From positions 1-23,328 of the forward strand of contig JAEXVC010000214.1 in the NCBI GenBank assembly GCA_023406715.1: a DNA stretch of 23,328 bases. The letters run 5' to 3'. The stretch comes from Bacteroidota bacterium (GTDB taxonomy: Bacteria > Bacteroidota > Bacteroidia > Bacteroidales > Tenuifilaceae). The translations under genes and the position numbers were made by a program. Every line of letters starts with the position of its first letter. The stretch's first letter is position 1. The notes under the pieces were generated by a model. That model saw only the letters and a program-made list of their open reading frames with translations. It was not told the DNA's origin and ran no database searches. Of this stretch, positions 7,942 to 15,087 are shown piece after piece.

Positions 7942-8472
7942 ATGAGGACATTAAGTTGGATAACGATTTTATTTATAGTTTCTATTATTGCTTGTAAGTC
8001 TAAGGAGGATAGGAGTAATGCTACAAAGTTTAACTCTCAAACCAAGGAGGCCTTGGAGCGTGTAAATAGGGTTTTAATTAAGGAGGATAGGGAACATATT
8101 GAGGCTTTTATTAAACGAAATAAATTGGAGGGTATTACTGAAAGTCCAACAGGATTGTTCTACCTTATTTGGGGTGATGCAGATGGAATCCCAGTAAAAA
8201 GTGGTTATTTGGTTGAATACAGCTATAAGGTTACTTTGCTCGATGGTACTTTATGTTACCAATCTAAGCCAGACTCGTTAGGTACATTTGTAGTTGGAAG
8301 AGGTGGAGTGGAGGCTGGGCTGGAAGAAGGCGTTTTACTGATGAAAGAGGGGCAAAAGGCCAAATTCATAATGCCACCACATTTAGCGCACGGTTTAATT
8401 GGCGATGCCAATAGAATACCCGCAAGGGCAATCATTGTATACGATATAGAATTGTTAAGGGTAAACCCTTGA
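7942..8472 (+). CDS. GldI-like FKBP-type lipoprotein
   Basis: A 176-residue lipoprotein with one FKBP-like domain. The signal (MRTLSWITILFIVSIIACKSKED) places the acylated Cys at 18, and the acidic residues after it (KED) resemble the outer-membrane export signal described in Bacteroidota. The N-terminal helix REHIEAFIKRNKLEGITESPTGLFY and the FKBP core (VEYSYKVTLLDG, GVEAGLEEGVLLMKEGQKAKFIMPPHLAHG, GDANRIP) resemble GldI, a lipoprotein needed for gliding in flavobacteria. The FD pair of active FKBPs reads CY here (LCYQSK), so isomerase activity may be weak or absent. It sits 7 bases after the DHH gene. Linkage of gldI to DHH and ndk genes is something I recall from other Bacteroidota. No other gld gene is in the window, so a gliding role is not implied. 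Confidence 0.82.
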   Translation: MRTLSWITILFIVSIIACKSKEDRSNATKFNSQTKEALERVNRVLIKEDREHIEAFIKRNKLEGITESPTGLFYLIWGDADGIPVKSGYLVEYSYKVTLLDGTLCYQSKPDSLGTFVVGRGGVEAGLEEGVLLMKEGQKAKFIMPPHLAHGLIGDANRIPARAIIVYDIELLRVNP

Positions 8473-8497
8473 AAATTGAATTGTTTGGTTAACTTTA
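8469..8497 (+). promoter_or_regulatory. Weak candidate internal promoter before the second FKBP gene
   Basis: TTG (8469-8471), 18 bases, then TAACTTTA (8490-8497) fits the Bacteroidota -33/-7 layout, with one mismatch in the -7 box. It would start a transcript about 15 bases before the next ATG. It begins inside the stop region of the GldI-like gene. Confidence 0.28.
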
Positions 8498-8520
8498 CAC
8501 CTGCAAAAACAAAAAATTAA

Positions 8521-9408
8521 ATGAGGTTAACATCACGTTTAATAATTATTGCCTGGTTTTTGGTGCTTTGCAGTTGCTCCAATAAATCGAAGTTATTTCC
8601 TGGCTTTTCCGTATCGGAAACTGGAATTCATTACAAGTTGATAAGTTTAGGCGATGGTGCTGTAAAAGCAAGCCCATCAAACTATATCACTATCAATATT
8701 GCTTATAGAACAAAAACCGATTCTTTGTTTTTTCAGGGTGTTCGTCAGTTTCAGTTAACTGAGCCTCACTATGCAGGTTCTATCGACGAGTGTTTTCTTA
8801 TGTTAGCATCGGGCGATAGCGGTGCCTTTTATATAAATGCTAGTCCATTTTTTACCCAAACATTGGAAACCGAGTTGCCTAAATTTATTATACCCGATGA
8901 TTTTATGAGGGTTGATATTAAGATGCTGGAGATAAAAACTGCCGATGAGTTTCAGCATGAGATGGAAGCATTTATGTCGTGGATTGACGATTTTGGCGAT
9001 TACGAAAAAGTAATTATTAAGCAATTTATGGATGGTCAAAAACTATCTGTTGAGCCAACAGAATCGGGTTTATACATTGTACCACAAATTCAAACTGCCA
9101 GAGATATTGTAGAGGCTGGCGATACTGTAACAGTTCATTACGAAGGACGTTTCTTTAACGGAAAAATATTCGATTCAACTCGAAAGCGGAATGAGCCATT
9201 CCAATTTGTTTATGGACAAAAATGGCAGGTTATTCCAGGGCTGGAGGAGGCTATTGGAAGGATGCGTGAAGGCGAGAAATCGATGTTAATTGTTCCTTCT
9301 CAACTTGCGTTTGGAGAGCAAGGTAATTCTAGTGGGATAATTCCTGCATTTACTTCGGTTGTATTTGAACTGGAGATTGTTGAGGTTAAAAAAGGTATTA
9401 AGGAATGA
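8521..9408 (+). CDS. Two-module FKBP-type peptidyl-prolyl isomerase lipoprotein
   Basis: A 295-residue lipoprotein (signal MRLTSRLIIIAWFLVLCSC, lipobox near Cys17-Cys19) with two FKBP-like halves. The N-terminal half (about 25-145) is strongly degenerate: it keeps a central FKBP-like strand order but lacks the FD pair and the long C-terminal loop. The C-terminal half (about 175-290) is a good FKBP domain: VTVHYEGRFFNGKIFDSTRKR, QVIPGLEEAIGRMREGEKSM and PSQLAFGEQGNSSGIIP. It keeps the Tyr, Phe-Asp and Val-Ile positions of the active site, with Leu for the floor Trp and Phe for the loop Tyr. It is the best candidate for real prolyl isomerase activity in this cluster, acting on exported proteins at the membrane. 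It overlaps the next gene by 4 bases (ATGA). Confidence 0.9.
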   Translation: MRLTSRLIIIAWFLVLCSCSNKSKLFPGFSVSETGIHYKLISLGDGAVKASPSNYITINIAYRTKTDSLFFQGVRQFQLTEPHYAGSIDECFLMLASGDSGAFYINASPFFTQTLETELPKFIIPDDFMRVDIKMLEIKTADEFQHEMEAFMSWIDDFGDYEKVIIKQFMDGQKLSVEPTESGLYIVPQIQTARDIVEAGDTVTVHYEGRFFNGKIFDSTRKRNEPFQFVYGQKWQVIPGLEEAIGRMREGEKSMLIVPSQLAFGEQGNSSGIIPAFTSVVFELEIVEVKKGIKE

Positions 9409-10301
9409 TGAGTGATTCTAGATTTATCTGTAGTTACATTCTTATTGGGCTAGTTTCTTTTTTGTCTGCTTGCGATAATTCCCTTGAAGATGATAAACGT
9501 TATGCTGAGGAGAAGACAATCGAGAGTTTTATATCTACCAACAAATTGACATACACCAAATCCGATGGTGTTTATCATATTGCAACTGAGTCTTCATATG
9601 GCTACGAAGTTAATGATGGTGATACGGTTAAGTTTTGGTATGTAGGATACACGTTAAGTGGCTTAGTTTTTGAAACCAATGTAGAATCCGTTGCAATTGA
9701 AGAAAATCTTAATACAGAGGTTCGTAGTTTTGAACCTTTAAGAGTTATTGCAGGTGAAACAGATTTGATAACTGGTTTGAAACGAGGATTATTGCTTACC
9801 CGTTTAAATCAAACCTCCACAATTATTTTCACTTCCGATTTGGGTTTTAAAGGGCAAATTGTTGGTCCAATTGATGCTTGGTCGCCACTAGCATATGATA
9901 TTGCGGTTATTTACGTTAATGGTAAGGGAATACAATCGGAAAAACAACTGTTAGCATCAATGGATTTATCGAGTTATAACTTGCATACTACGGGACTATA
10001 TTACAAATATTTGGTTGATACTTCGAGTACTCGACCCGTTAGCACAAGTACTGTCTACGGTTGGTATAAAATTACTTTGCCAAACGGAGATATTGTTGAT
10101 GAAATTACTACTCCAAATAAAGAGATTAGTTTATCTGGAAATGTTTTAGGTGCAATTAAGGAAGGCTTTATGTTGCTTTCGTTGGGTGGTAGCGCCGAGT
10201 TTATTGCTCCATCACCAATGGGATATGGTAAAAAAGGTAATGATGATGTTTCTCCTTATCAACCTATAGCAATTTCAATGCGATTGGATAGTATTAAGTA
10301 A
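9405..10301 (+). CDS. Two-module degenerate FKBP-like lipoprotein
   Basis: A 298-residue predicted lipoprotein (IGLVSFLSACDNSLEDD, acylated Cys near 23) with two diverged FKBP-like modules. The first (about 65-170) has VKFWYVGYTLSGLVFETN, where the catalytic FD is FE, and DLITGLKRGLLLTRLNQ. The second (about 200-298) has YGWYKITLPNGDIVDEIT, with VD in place of FD, and AIKEGFMLLSLGGSAEFIAPSPMGYGKKG. Both keep the fold's landmark G-x-x-x-G and the alanine/tyrosine-glycine loop but not a full active site, so a binding or chaperone role is likelier than catalysis. Two in-frame ATGs (9405 and 9408) overlap the stop of the previous gene, implying translational coupling; either could be used. An automated annotation may call it hypothetical. 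Confidence 0.78.
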   Translation: MMSDSRFICSYILIGLVSFLSACDNSLEDDKRYAEEKTIESFISTNKLTYTKSDGVYHIATESSYGYEVNDGDTVKFWYVGYTLSGLVFETNVESVAIEENLNTEVRSFEPLRVIAGETDLITGLKRGLLLTRLNQTSTIIFTSDLGFKGQIVGPIDAWSPLAYDIAVIYVNGKGIQSEKQLLASMDLSSYNLHTTGLYYKYLVDTSSTRPVSTSTVYGWYKITLPNGDIVDEITTPNKEISLSGNVLGAIKEGFMLLSLGGSAEFIAPSPMGYGKKGNDDVSPYQPIAISMRLDSIK

Positions 10302-10330
10302 TTTTAAGATAAAGAATCAAAATCAAAAGT

Positions 10331-10338
10331 TATATTTG
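10331..10338 (+). promoter_or_regulatory. Candidate -7 promoter element for the last FKBP gene
   Basis: TATATTTG followed by CG, a full TAnnTTTG match, 20 bases before the ATG at 10359. The leader would be about 13 bases. It lies in the only sizeable gap (57 bases) in the downstream half of the FKBP run, suggesting the last gene can be transcribed alone. Confidence 0.42.
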
Positions 10339-10358
10339 CGCAATTATTAGTAAAAATT

Positions 10359-11369
10359 ATGAAGAGTTTAAAGTACATTTTTTTATCACTTTTAGCAGTA
10401 GGATTATTTTTTGCTTGCGATAAGGAGTTTTCGGATTTAGAGGGAGATGAGATGGCTAAGCTAAATGCTTGGGTTCAAGTTAAAAATATACCTGCAGAAG
10501 CTCTAATGCCAAGCGGCATGTATTATATAAGTACAATAGAAGGTGCTGGATTGAGCCCTGACTCTGGCGATTTTATTATTTATTCGTATAAAGAAAAAAA
10601 ACTTGATGGTATTATTGTAGATTCTGATAGTTCATGTATTGCTAAACTTTACGATTTTTTTGATATTAATTATCATTATTCTCCCATTTTTACGAAGTTT
10701 GATAACTCAAATAGAATTGTTGAGGGTTATAATCGATATATTTTGGCTGGCCTTTATGAGGGTTTAGGGTATATGAAAGAGGGTGGGAAGGCTACTTTAA
10801 TTTTGCCATCCTCTTTAGCCTACGGTCGTTCAGGAAGGGTAATTAATCAAACGGCTGCAATTAATCCTTTTGAATCAATTATATATGAAGTTGAATTACA
10901 TAAGGTTGTTAAGGATCCTAAAGATTACGAGAAAAATATACTTCAGGCTTATATTGACGACAAATATCCTGGTTTGGAGTCAATTAATGATAGCATATAT
11001 TACGTTCAATTATCTCCACCCACAGTTGATACCATTACAGTAGGTAAAGATTCTATTGTAAATGTTATGTACAAGGGAATGTATTTAGATGGTTTTGTTT
11101 TTGATACAAATATTGATACTGTAGCAACTAAGTTAGGTAGAACTTTTTCGTCAAAAACCGAATTAAAATTTACAATTGGAGGAAGCCAGGTTATTAAAGG
11201 TTTTAGTATGGCACTTCCCTTAATGAAACCAGGAGAGTGGGGGAGAGTGATTATACCTTCATATTGTGCCTATGATTCTATAGGAAATAGTAGTATACCT
11301 CCATATTCAACTTTAGTTTTTGATATTTATTTTAAGAGTAAAGATGTTGTAAAAAAACCATCAGAATAA
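10359..11369 (+). CDS. Two-module FKBP-like lipoprotein
   Basis: A 336-residue lipoprotein (signal MKSLKYIFLSLLAVGLFFACDKE, acylated Cys20) and the last of four FKBP-type genes in a row. Module 1 (about 50-185) has FIIYSYKEKKLDGIIVDSDSS, a long insertion, then LAGLYEGLGYMKEGGKATLILPSSLAYGRSG; the FD pair reads VD. Module 2 (about 220-330) has VNVMYKGMYLDGFVFDTN with FD kept, a long insert, then QVIKGFSMALPLMKPGEWGRVIIPSYCAYDSIGNSSIPPYST. Module 2 therefore retains more of the active-site frame, though the 80s-loop Tyr-Gly reads Tyr-Asp. The gene looks more AT-rich than topB or recF. Its stop lies 9 bases inside the convergent methyltransferase gene. Likely a periplasmic or surface-exposed folding factor. 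Confidence 0.85.
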   Translation: MKSLKYIFLSLLAVGLFFACDKEFSDLEGDEMAKLNAWVQVKNIPAEALMPSGMYYISTIEGAGLSPDSGDFIIYSYKEKKLDGIIVDSDSSCIAKLYDFFDINYHYSPIFTKFDNSNRIVEGYNRYILAGLYEGLGYMKEGGKATLILPSSLAYGRSGRVINQTAAINPFESIIYEVELHKVVKDPKDYEKNILQAYIDDKYPGLESINDSIYYVQLSPPTVDTITVGKDSIVNVMYKGMYLDGFVFDTNIDTVATKLGRTFSSKTELKFTIGGSQVIKGFSMALPLMKPGEWGRVIIPSYCAYDSIGNSSIPPYSTLVFDIYFKSKDVVKKPSE

Positions 11370-12068
11370 AACTGCAAACACAGTATTTTTCTTATTAATA
11401 TCAGGGATTGGAGATTTTTTCCAATCCTTTATTTTTTTTGTGAGTATCAGTTCATCCGCAGTTGTTAGTTCGCAGCCCATTGTAAGGAATGTCTCATCGG
11501 AGCAAGTTTGTAGCAAATCTTTGAAAAGCGATACATTACGGTAGGGCGCTTCAATGAATAGTTGGGTTTGACCTTCTACTCTTGAGCGTTGCTCCAGTTG
11601 CTTTATCCGCTTTTTACGCTCCTCTGGTTTTATAGGTAAATAACCCACAAATGCAAAGTTCTGCCCATTTAGTCCGCTGGCCATTAGGGTTAGCAGAATG
11701 GAGTTTGGCCCAACAAGTGGAATTACTTTTATTCCTTTTCGGTGCGCAGCAGCAACTAACAACGAACCTGGGTCCGCAACAGCAGGAACTCCTGCTTCGG
11801 ATAGTAAGCCTAAATCGTTTCCGTTAAGTATTGGCGCAAGCATTTTTTCAATCTCAGTTGGCGATGTATGCTCATTCAGCTCGAAAAATTCAAGGTTATC
11901 AATTGGTGTTAAAACTCCAATTTTAGATAGATATCTTCTTGCAGTTCTCAATTCCTCAACCACAAAGTGCTTAAGCCCTATGGTAATATCAACAACTTTC
12001 GATGGTATAACAGTGTCCGTCTCTGGCGTTCCAATTGTTGTTGGAATTAGGTATAGTTTTCCGTTCAT
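11361..12068 (-). CDS. RsmI-like SAM-dependent methyltransferase (tetrapyrrole-methylase fold)
   Basis: A 235-residue protein of the tetrapyrrole methylase superfamily, related to RsmI, the 16S rRNA C1402 2'-O-methyltransferase. It begins with the LYLIPTTIG strand, has the SAM-site motif LLSEAGVPAVADPGSLL (88-104), then KVIPLVGPNSILLTLMASGLNGQNFAFVGYLP (114-145). Canonical RsmI proteins have a somewhat different N-terminus (VxTPIGNLxD) and often an extra C-terminal part. This shorter form is a Bacteroidota paralogue whose own target is unknown to me. I therefore give no gene symbol. It ends 9 bases inside the last FKBP gene (tail to tail) and starts 62 bases from the divergent transporter gene. 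Confidence 0.88.
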   Translation of the reverse strand: MNGKLYLIPTTIGTPETDTVIPSKVVDITIGLKHFVVEELRTARRYLSKIGVLTPIDNLEFFELNEHTSPTEIEKMLAPILNGNDLGLLSEAGVPAVADPGSLLVAAAHRKGIKVIPLVGPNSILLTLMASGLNGQNFAFVGYLPIKPEERKKRIKQLEQRSRVEGQTQLFIEAPYRNVSLFKDLLQTCSDETFLTMGCELTTADELILTKKIKDWKKSPIPDINKKNTVFAVLF

Positions 12069-12130
12069 AGTTCTAACTTATTCAATCTATCTAACTATAT
12101 TTACTAAAATTTTGCACTAAGGTAATTGGA

Positions 12131-13045
12131 ATGATTAGAATTATAAAGCAAATTCTTTTAAATAGAAACACAATACTTGTTTTTGCAGTTCTTGCAGGTA
12201 TTCTCATTGGCGACAAGGCTTCATCCCTAAAGGATTTAACGTTTCCTGCGTTGGCAATTACAATGACATTCTCTATGACCGGCATGAGAATGAGCCAGGT
12301 AAAGGATTTAAATGGTGTGTACAAGCCATTCTTGATGGGAATTTTATTGAATTACGGGCTATTTAGCCTTGTTCTTATTCCATTAGCTTATTGGTTTATG
12401 CCAACTCCTGAACTATTCTATGGATTTGTTGTGATTGCAGCAGCACCACCAGGCGTGGCTATAATTCCATTTTCGTATATCCTAAAGGGCGATGTTATTT
12501 ACGCAATTATTGGAGTTGTTGGCGCTTTCCTTGGTTCGATATTTATTGCACCATTGCTGGTGAATGTTTTTGCCGCATCCAAGGGAATTAATTCATGGGA
12601 TTTATTTGTAATGATGGTTCAGCTAGTTGTTGCACCTTTAATTATTTCACGTTTTTTACTTTGGAAGCCTTTGTTTAAATATATTGAACCAATTCGTGGC
12701 AAAGTGGTGGATTGGGGTTTTGCAGTGCTAATTTTTGTTGCAGTTGGTATAAATCGAGAGGTTTTCTTTACTGAGCCGTTGCTGCTTGTTAAGGTTTCGC
12801 TAATACTTTTGATAGCAACTTTTGTGCTGGGATATGTTTATACTAAAATAGCCGACAAGGCTGGTGTTTCGCAAAGTATAGTCACCTCCCAGTCGATGTT
12901 GGTGGCCATTAAGAGTTCAGGATTTTCGGTTTTTACAGCAATTACATTGTTTGGTAAGGAAGCCGCAATACCATCGGCCGTAATGGCTGTGGTGGTTTTA
13001 TTATATTTGATTTACTTATCGCTTAAAAGTAAGGTAATAGGGTGA
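12131..13045 (+). CDS. Bile acid:sodium symporter (BASS/SBF)-type transporter
   Basis: A 304-residue integral membrane protein with about nine or ten hydrophobic helices from residue 13 to 298. The region AAAPPGVAIIPFSYILKGDVIYAIIGVVGAFLGS resembles the crossover motif of BASS/SBF transporters (AAxPxG... then KGD), which use a sodium gradient to carry bile acids, pantoate, pyruvate or related anions. The substrate is unknown. The AEC permease family has the same overall fold and is the main alternative. The ATG at 12131 is chosen because the first helix begins about 12 residues later. A TATATTTA box at 12096-12103 (one mismatch to TAnnTTTG) could be its promoter. The stop overlaps the GTG of the next gene by 4 bases, so the two are coupled. 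Confidence 0.82.
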   Translation: MIRIIKQILLNRNTILVFAVLAGILIGDKASSLKDLTFPALAITMTFSMTGMRMSQVKDLNGVYKPFLMGILLNYGLFSLVLIPLAYWFMPTPELFYGFVVIAAAPPGVAIIPFSYILKGDVIYAIIGVVGAFLGSIFIAPLLVNVFAASKGINSWDLFVMMVQLVVAPLIISRFLLWKPLFKYIEPIRGKVVDWGFAVLIFVAVGINREVFFTEPLLLVKVSLILLIATFVLGYVYTKIADKAGVSQSIVTSQSMLVAIKSSGFSVFTAITLFGKEAAIPSAVMAVVVLLYLIYLSLKSKVIG

Positions 13046-13803
13046 AACTAACTTTTTTGGGAACAGGAACTTCGCAGGGTGTGCCAGTTATAGCATGCTC
13101 TTGTCCTGTTTGTCAATCGGTCGATACACGCGATAAAAGGCTAAGAACGGCTGCTCTTATAGAGCATAATGGTATTACCATTGCCATTGATGCGGGTCCC
13201 GATTTTCGCCAGCAGATGCTTCGGGCAAAGGTTAAAAACCTCGATGCAATTTTGGTTACACACGAGCATCGCGACCATATTTCGGGGTTAGACGATGTGC
13301 GAGCCTTTAACTGGATTAATAAGCGCCCAATGGATATTTGGGGCGAACCACGTGTGCTTGATGCCATCAGAACAGAATACTCCTACGTTTTTGCTGAGCA
13401 TAAATATCCTGGTATACCTGAAATTTGTTTGAACGAGATAGATGGTCAACCCATAGATATTATGGGGTTGAAGATAATTCCCATAAGAGCATATCACTAT
13501 AAATTACCAATATACGGTTTCCGCATAGGCGATTTAACCTACATTACTGATGCAAACTTTATAGCCGAGGAGGAGAAGGAGAAAATTGTTGGTTCAAAAT
13601 ATCTGGTGATTAATGCTTTGCGCATGCAAAAGCATCTATCGCACTACTCGTTGCCCGAAGCATTAAAGTTGATTGCTGAACTTGGCCCCCGTAGGGCATA
13701 TATTATTCACGTTAGCCATCAAATGGGACTTTACAAGGACATTGCTGCTCAATTGCCCGAGAATGTTTGCTTGGCGTACGATGGGTTAACGGTGGAGTGT
13801 TAG
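13042..13803 (+). CDS. PhnP-like metallo-beta-lactamase-fold hydrolase
   Basis: A 253-residue metal-dependent hydrolase. It opens with the MBL first strand LTFLGTGTSQGVPVIACSCPVC, whose Cys19, Cys21 and Cys24 resemble the structural zinc site of PhnP, the phosphoribosyl cyclic phosphate phosphodiesterase of phosphonate breakdown. The active-site motif is THEHRDH (His74, His76, Asp78, His79), with later ligands likely in the AYHYK, YITDAN and HVSHQ segments. No phosphonate gene is nearby, so PhnP chemistry is not implied; many Bacteroidota carry such a protein and it probably acts on a phosphodiester. The start is GTG inside GTGA, overlapping the stop of the transporter gene, and MKLTFLGTG is the conserved beginning. 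Its stop overlaps that of the MFS gene on the other strand. Confidence 0.88.
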   Translation: MKLTFLGTGTSQGVPVIACSCPVCQSVDTRDKRLRTAALIEHNGITIAIDAGPDFRQQMLRAKVKNLDAILVTHEHRDHISGLDDVRAFNWINKRPMDIWGEPRVLDAIRTEYSYVFAEHKYPGIPEICLNEIDGQPIDIMGLKIIPIRAYHYKLPIYGFRIGDLTYITDANFIAEEEKEKIVGSKYLVINALRMQKHLSHYSLPEALKLIAELGPRRAYIIHVSHQMGLYKDIAAQLPENVCLAYDGLTVEC

Positions 13804-14978
13804 TTTTTTTTCTTAAAATAGAAAAGGAAGAATAAACTGAATACAGACAGCATGCAGAAAATTGCACCTGCAATTACCAACGCATGAGTAAGGCTTAATT
13901 TATCGGTAAGCCAACCGTAGAAAGGTCCCCAAATTGAGAATATAATTCGGATTGTAAAGTTTCGAACCGATAGAATGGTTGCTCGCATATTGGAGGGAGC
14001 CAAGCGATTTATTCCATCCTTTAGAATTGGGGTAGCAATTCCTCTTGCAATATAAAAGATTATAAATAGTGATAATGCCCAGAGTTGAGGGATAATTCCA
14101 ACCATGATAAAGCCAAGCCCAAGTGCTATGCTAAGTGCAATAATCAATGGCTTACGGCCAAATTTTATTTCGGCTTTATATGCATACATGGCAGCTATAC
14201 CAACAATCAAATTCAGTCCGGTCCAGATAATTCCAAACGATTCCACCTTAACATCGGCTCTAATTAACCATGGCTGAACAAACCAGGCCATGGTTAGTGT
14301 TGATGCCCCCACAACCGACGAGTATATTATGTTCCAGCGTAGTTCAACATTATCTATGAGCGAGTAGCGAACAATTCCAACGATTTGCTTCCAATTTAAA
14401 TCCACCCTGTTTTGGTTGATTTTAGGCTCAATAAGTGTTATTGCAGCAGGAATTGCCAAGAATGCAATAAAGGTTTGTCCGTAGTATGGGTAGCGTAGGC
14501 TTAATGCCGCAAGTAGACCTCCAATAATGCCCGCTGCTGCCTCAGCAAAATTCCCAACCGATGTCATTCGTCCTTCATGCTTTAGGTAGTCGTCCTGCTT
14601 GCCATCATCCAGAAGTGAGTCGTAGAGCAGGGCAGAATCAGCACCCGAAATCATACTTTGGCCAAAGCCAAGGATTATTTCGGCTACCATAAATCCAATA
14701 AATCCAGTGGTGAAGGAGTATGTGGCGTATCCTGCAAAGCCGAGTATAGCTCCAACAATTAGTGTGTTTTTTCGCCCAAGTGCATCGGCGAAGTAACCCG
14801 ATGGAATCTCGAGTAGAACTATTGAAAGCGAGTAAATACTTTGAAGGATGAAAACCTCCTTAATGCTCAATCCATTGTTTTGGTAAAACAGAACCACAAT
14901 GGGCATTACAAGCATAAACCAATGCGATATCTTAAGTATATAGAGTCGCCATAGGTTATGTTGGTAGGTTGTTTTCAT
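13800..14978 (-). CDS. Major facilitator superfamily transporter
   Basis: A 392-residue multi-pass transporter with about 12 hydrophobic helices. MFS motif A is seen as GYFADALGRKNTLI (about 60-73), and a second-half relic as YKAEIKFGRKPLI. The substrate is unknown; drug-type MFS pumps of this length are common. A longer frame opens at a TTG at 14987, but I chose the ATG at 14978 (MKTTYQHNLW) because the TTG lies inside a TATATTTG -7 box. Transcription from that box would start near position 14978, giving a leaderless or nearly leaderless message. The gene is convergent with the MBL-fold gene and its stop overlaps by 4 bases. It is separated from the S9 peptidase gene upstream by a hairpin terminator. 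Confidence 0.88.
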   Translation of the reverse strand: MKTTYQHNLWRLYILKISHWFMLVMPIVVLFYQNNGLSIKEVFILQSIYSLSIVLLEIPSGYFADALGRKNTLIVGAILGFAGYATYSFTTGFIGFMVAEIILGFGQSMISGADSALLYDSLLDDGKQDDYLKHEGRMTSVGNFAEAAAGIIGGLLAALSLRYPYYGQTFIAFLAIPAAITLIEPKINQNRVDLNWKQIVGIVRYSLIDNVELRWNIIYSSVVGASTLTMAWFVQPWLIRADVKVESFGIIWTGLNLIVGIAAMYAYKAEIKFGRKPLIIALSIALGLGFIMVGIIPQLWALSLFIIFYIARGIATPILKDGINRLAPSNMRATILSVRNFTIRIIFSIWGPFYGWLTDKLSLTHALVIAGAIFCMLSVFSLFFLFYFKKKN

Positions 14979-14984
14979 TGGGTG

Positions 14985-14992
14985 CAAATATA
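14985..14992 (-). promoter_or_regulatory. Candidate -7 promoter element for the MFS gene
   Basis: On the - strand this reads TATATTTG followed by CA, a full TAnnTTTG match. It is only 6 bases upstream of the ATG at 14978, which makes it decisive for preferring that ATG over the TTG at 14987. No TTG is seen at the expected -33 spacing. Confidence 0.42.
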
Positions 14993-15032
14993 TTACAACG
15001 AATCCATTTGTAAATCATACAATATAAAAGAA

Positions 15033-15067
15033 AAACTCCTTCAGAGTTTAGAACCCTGAAGGAGTTT
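15033..15067 (-). terminator. Intrinsic terminator of the S9 peptidase gene
   Basis: Arms AAACTCCTTCAG (15033-15044) and CTGAAGGAGTTT (15056-15067) pair perfectly around an 11-base loop. On the - strand the hairpin is followed by TTCTTTTATA, a usable T-rich tail. It lies about 20 bases past the peptidase stop. Confidence 0.88.
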
Positions 15068-15087
15068 GCTCAAAATATCAATAAAAA

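Noticed and set aside
14979..14987. TTG at 14987 as the MFS start
   Set aside because: It lies within a TATATTTG promoter box, and the conserved MFS beginning fits the ATG at 14978.
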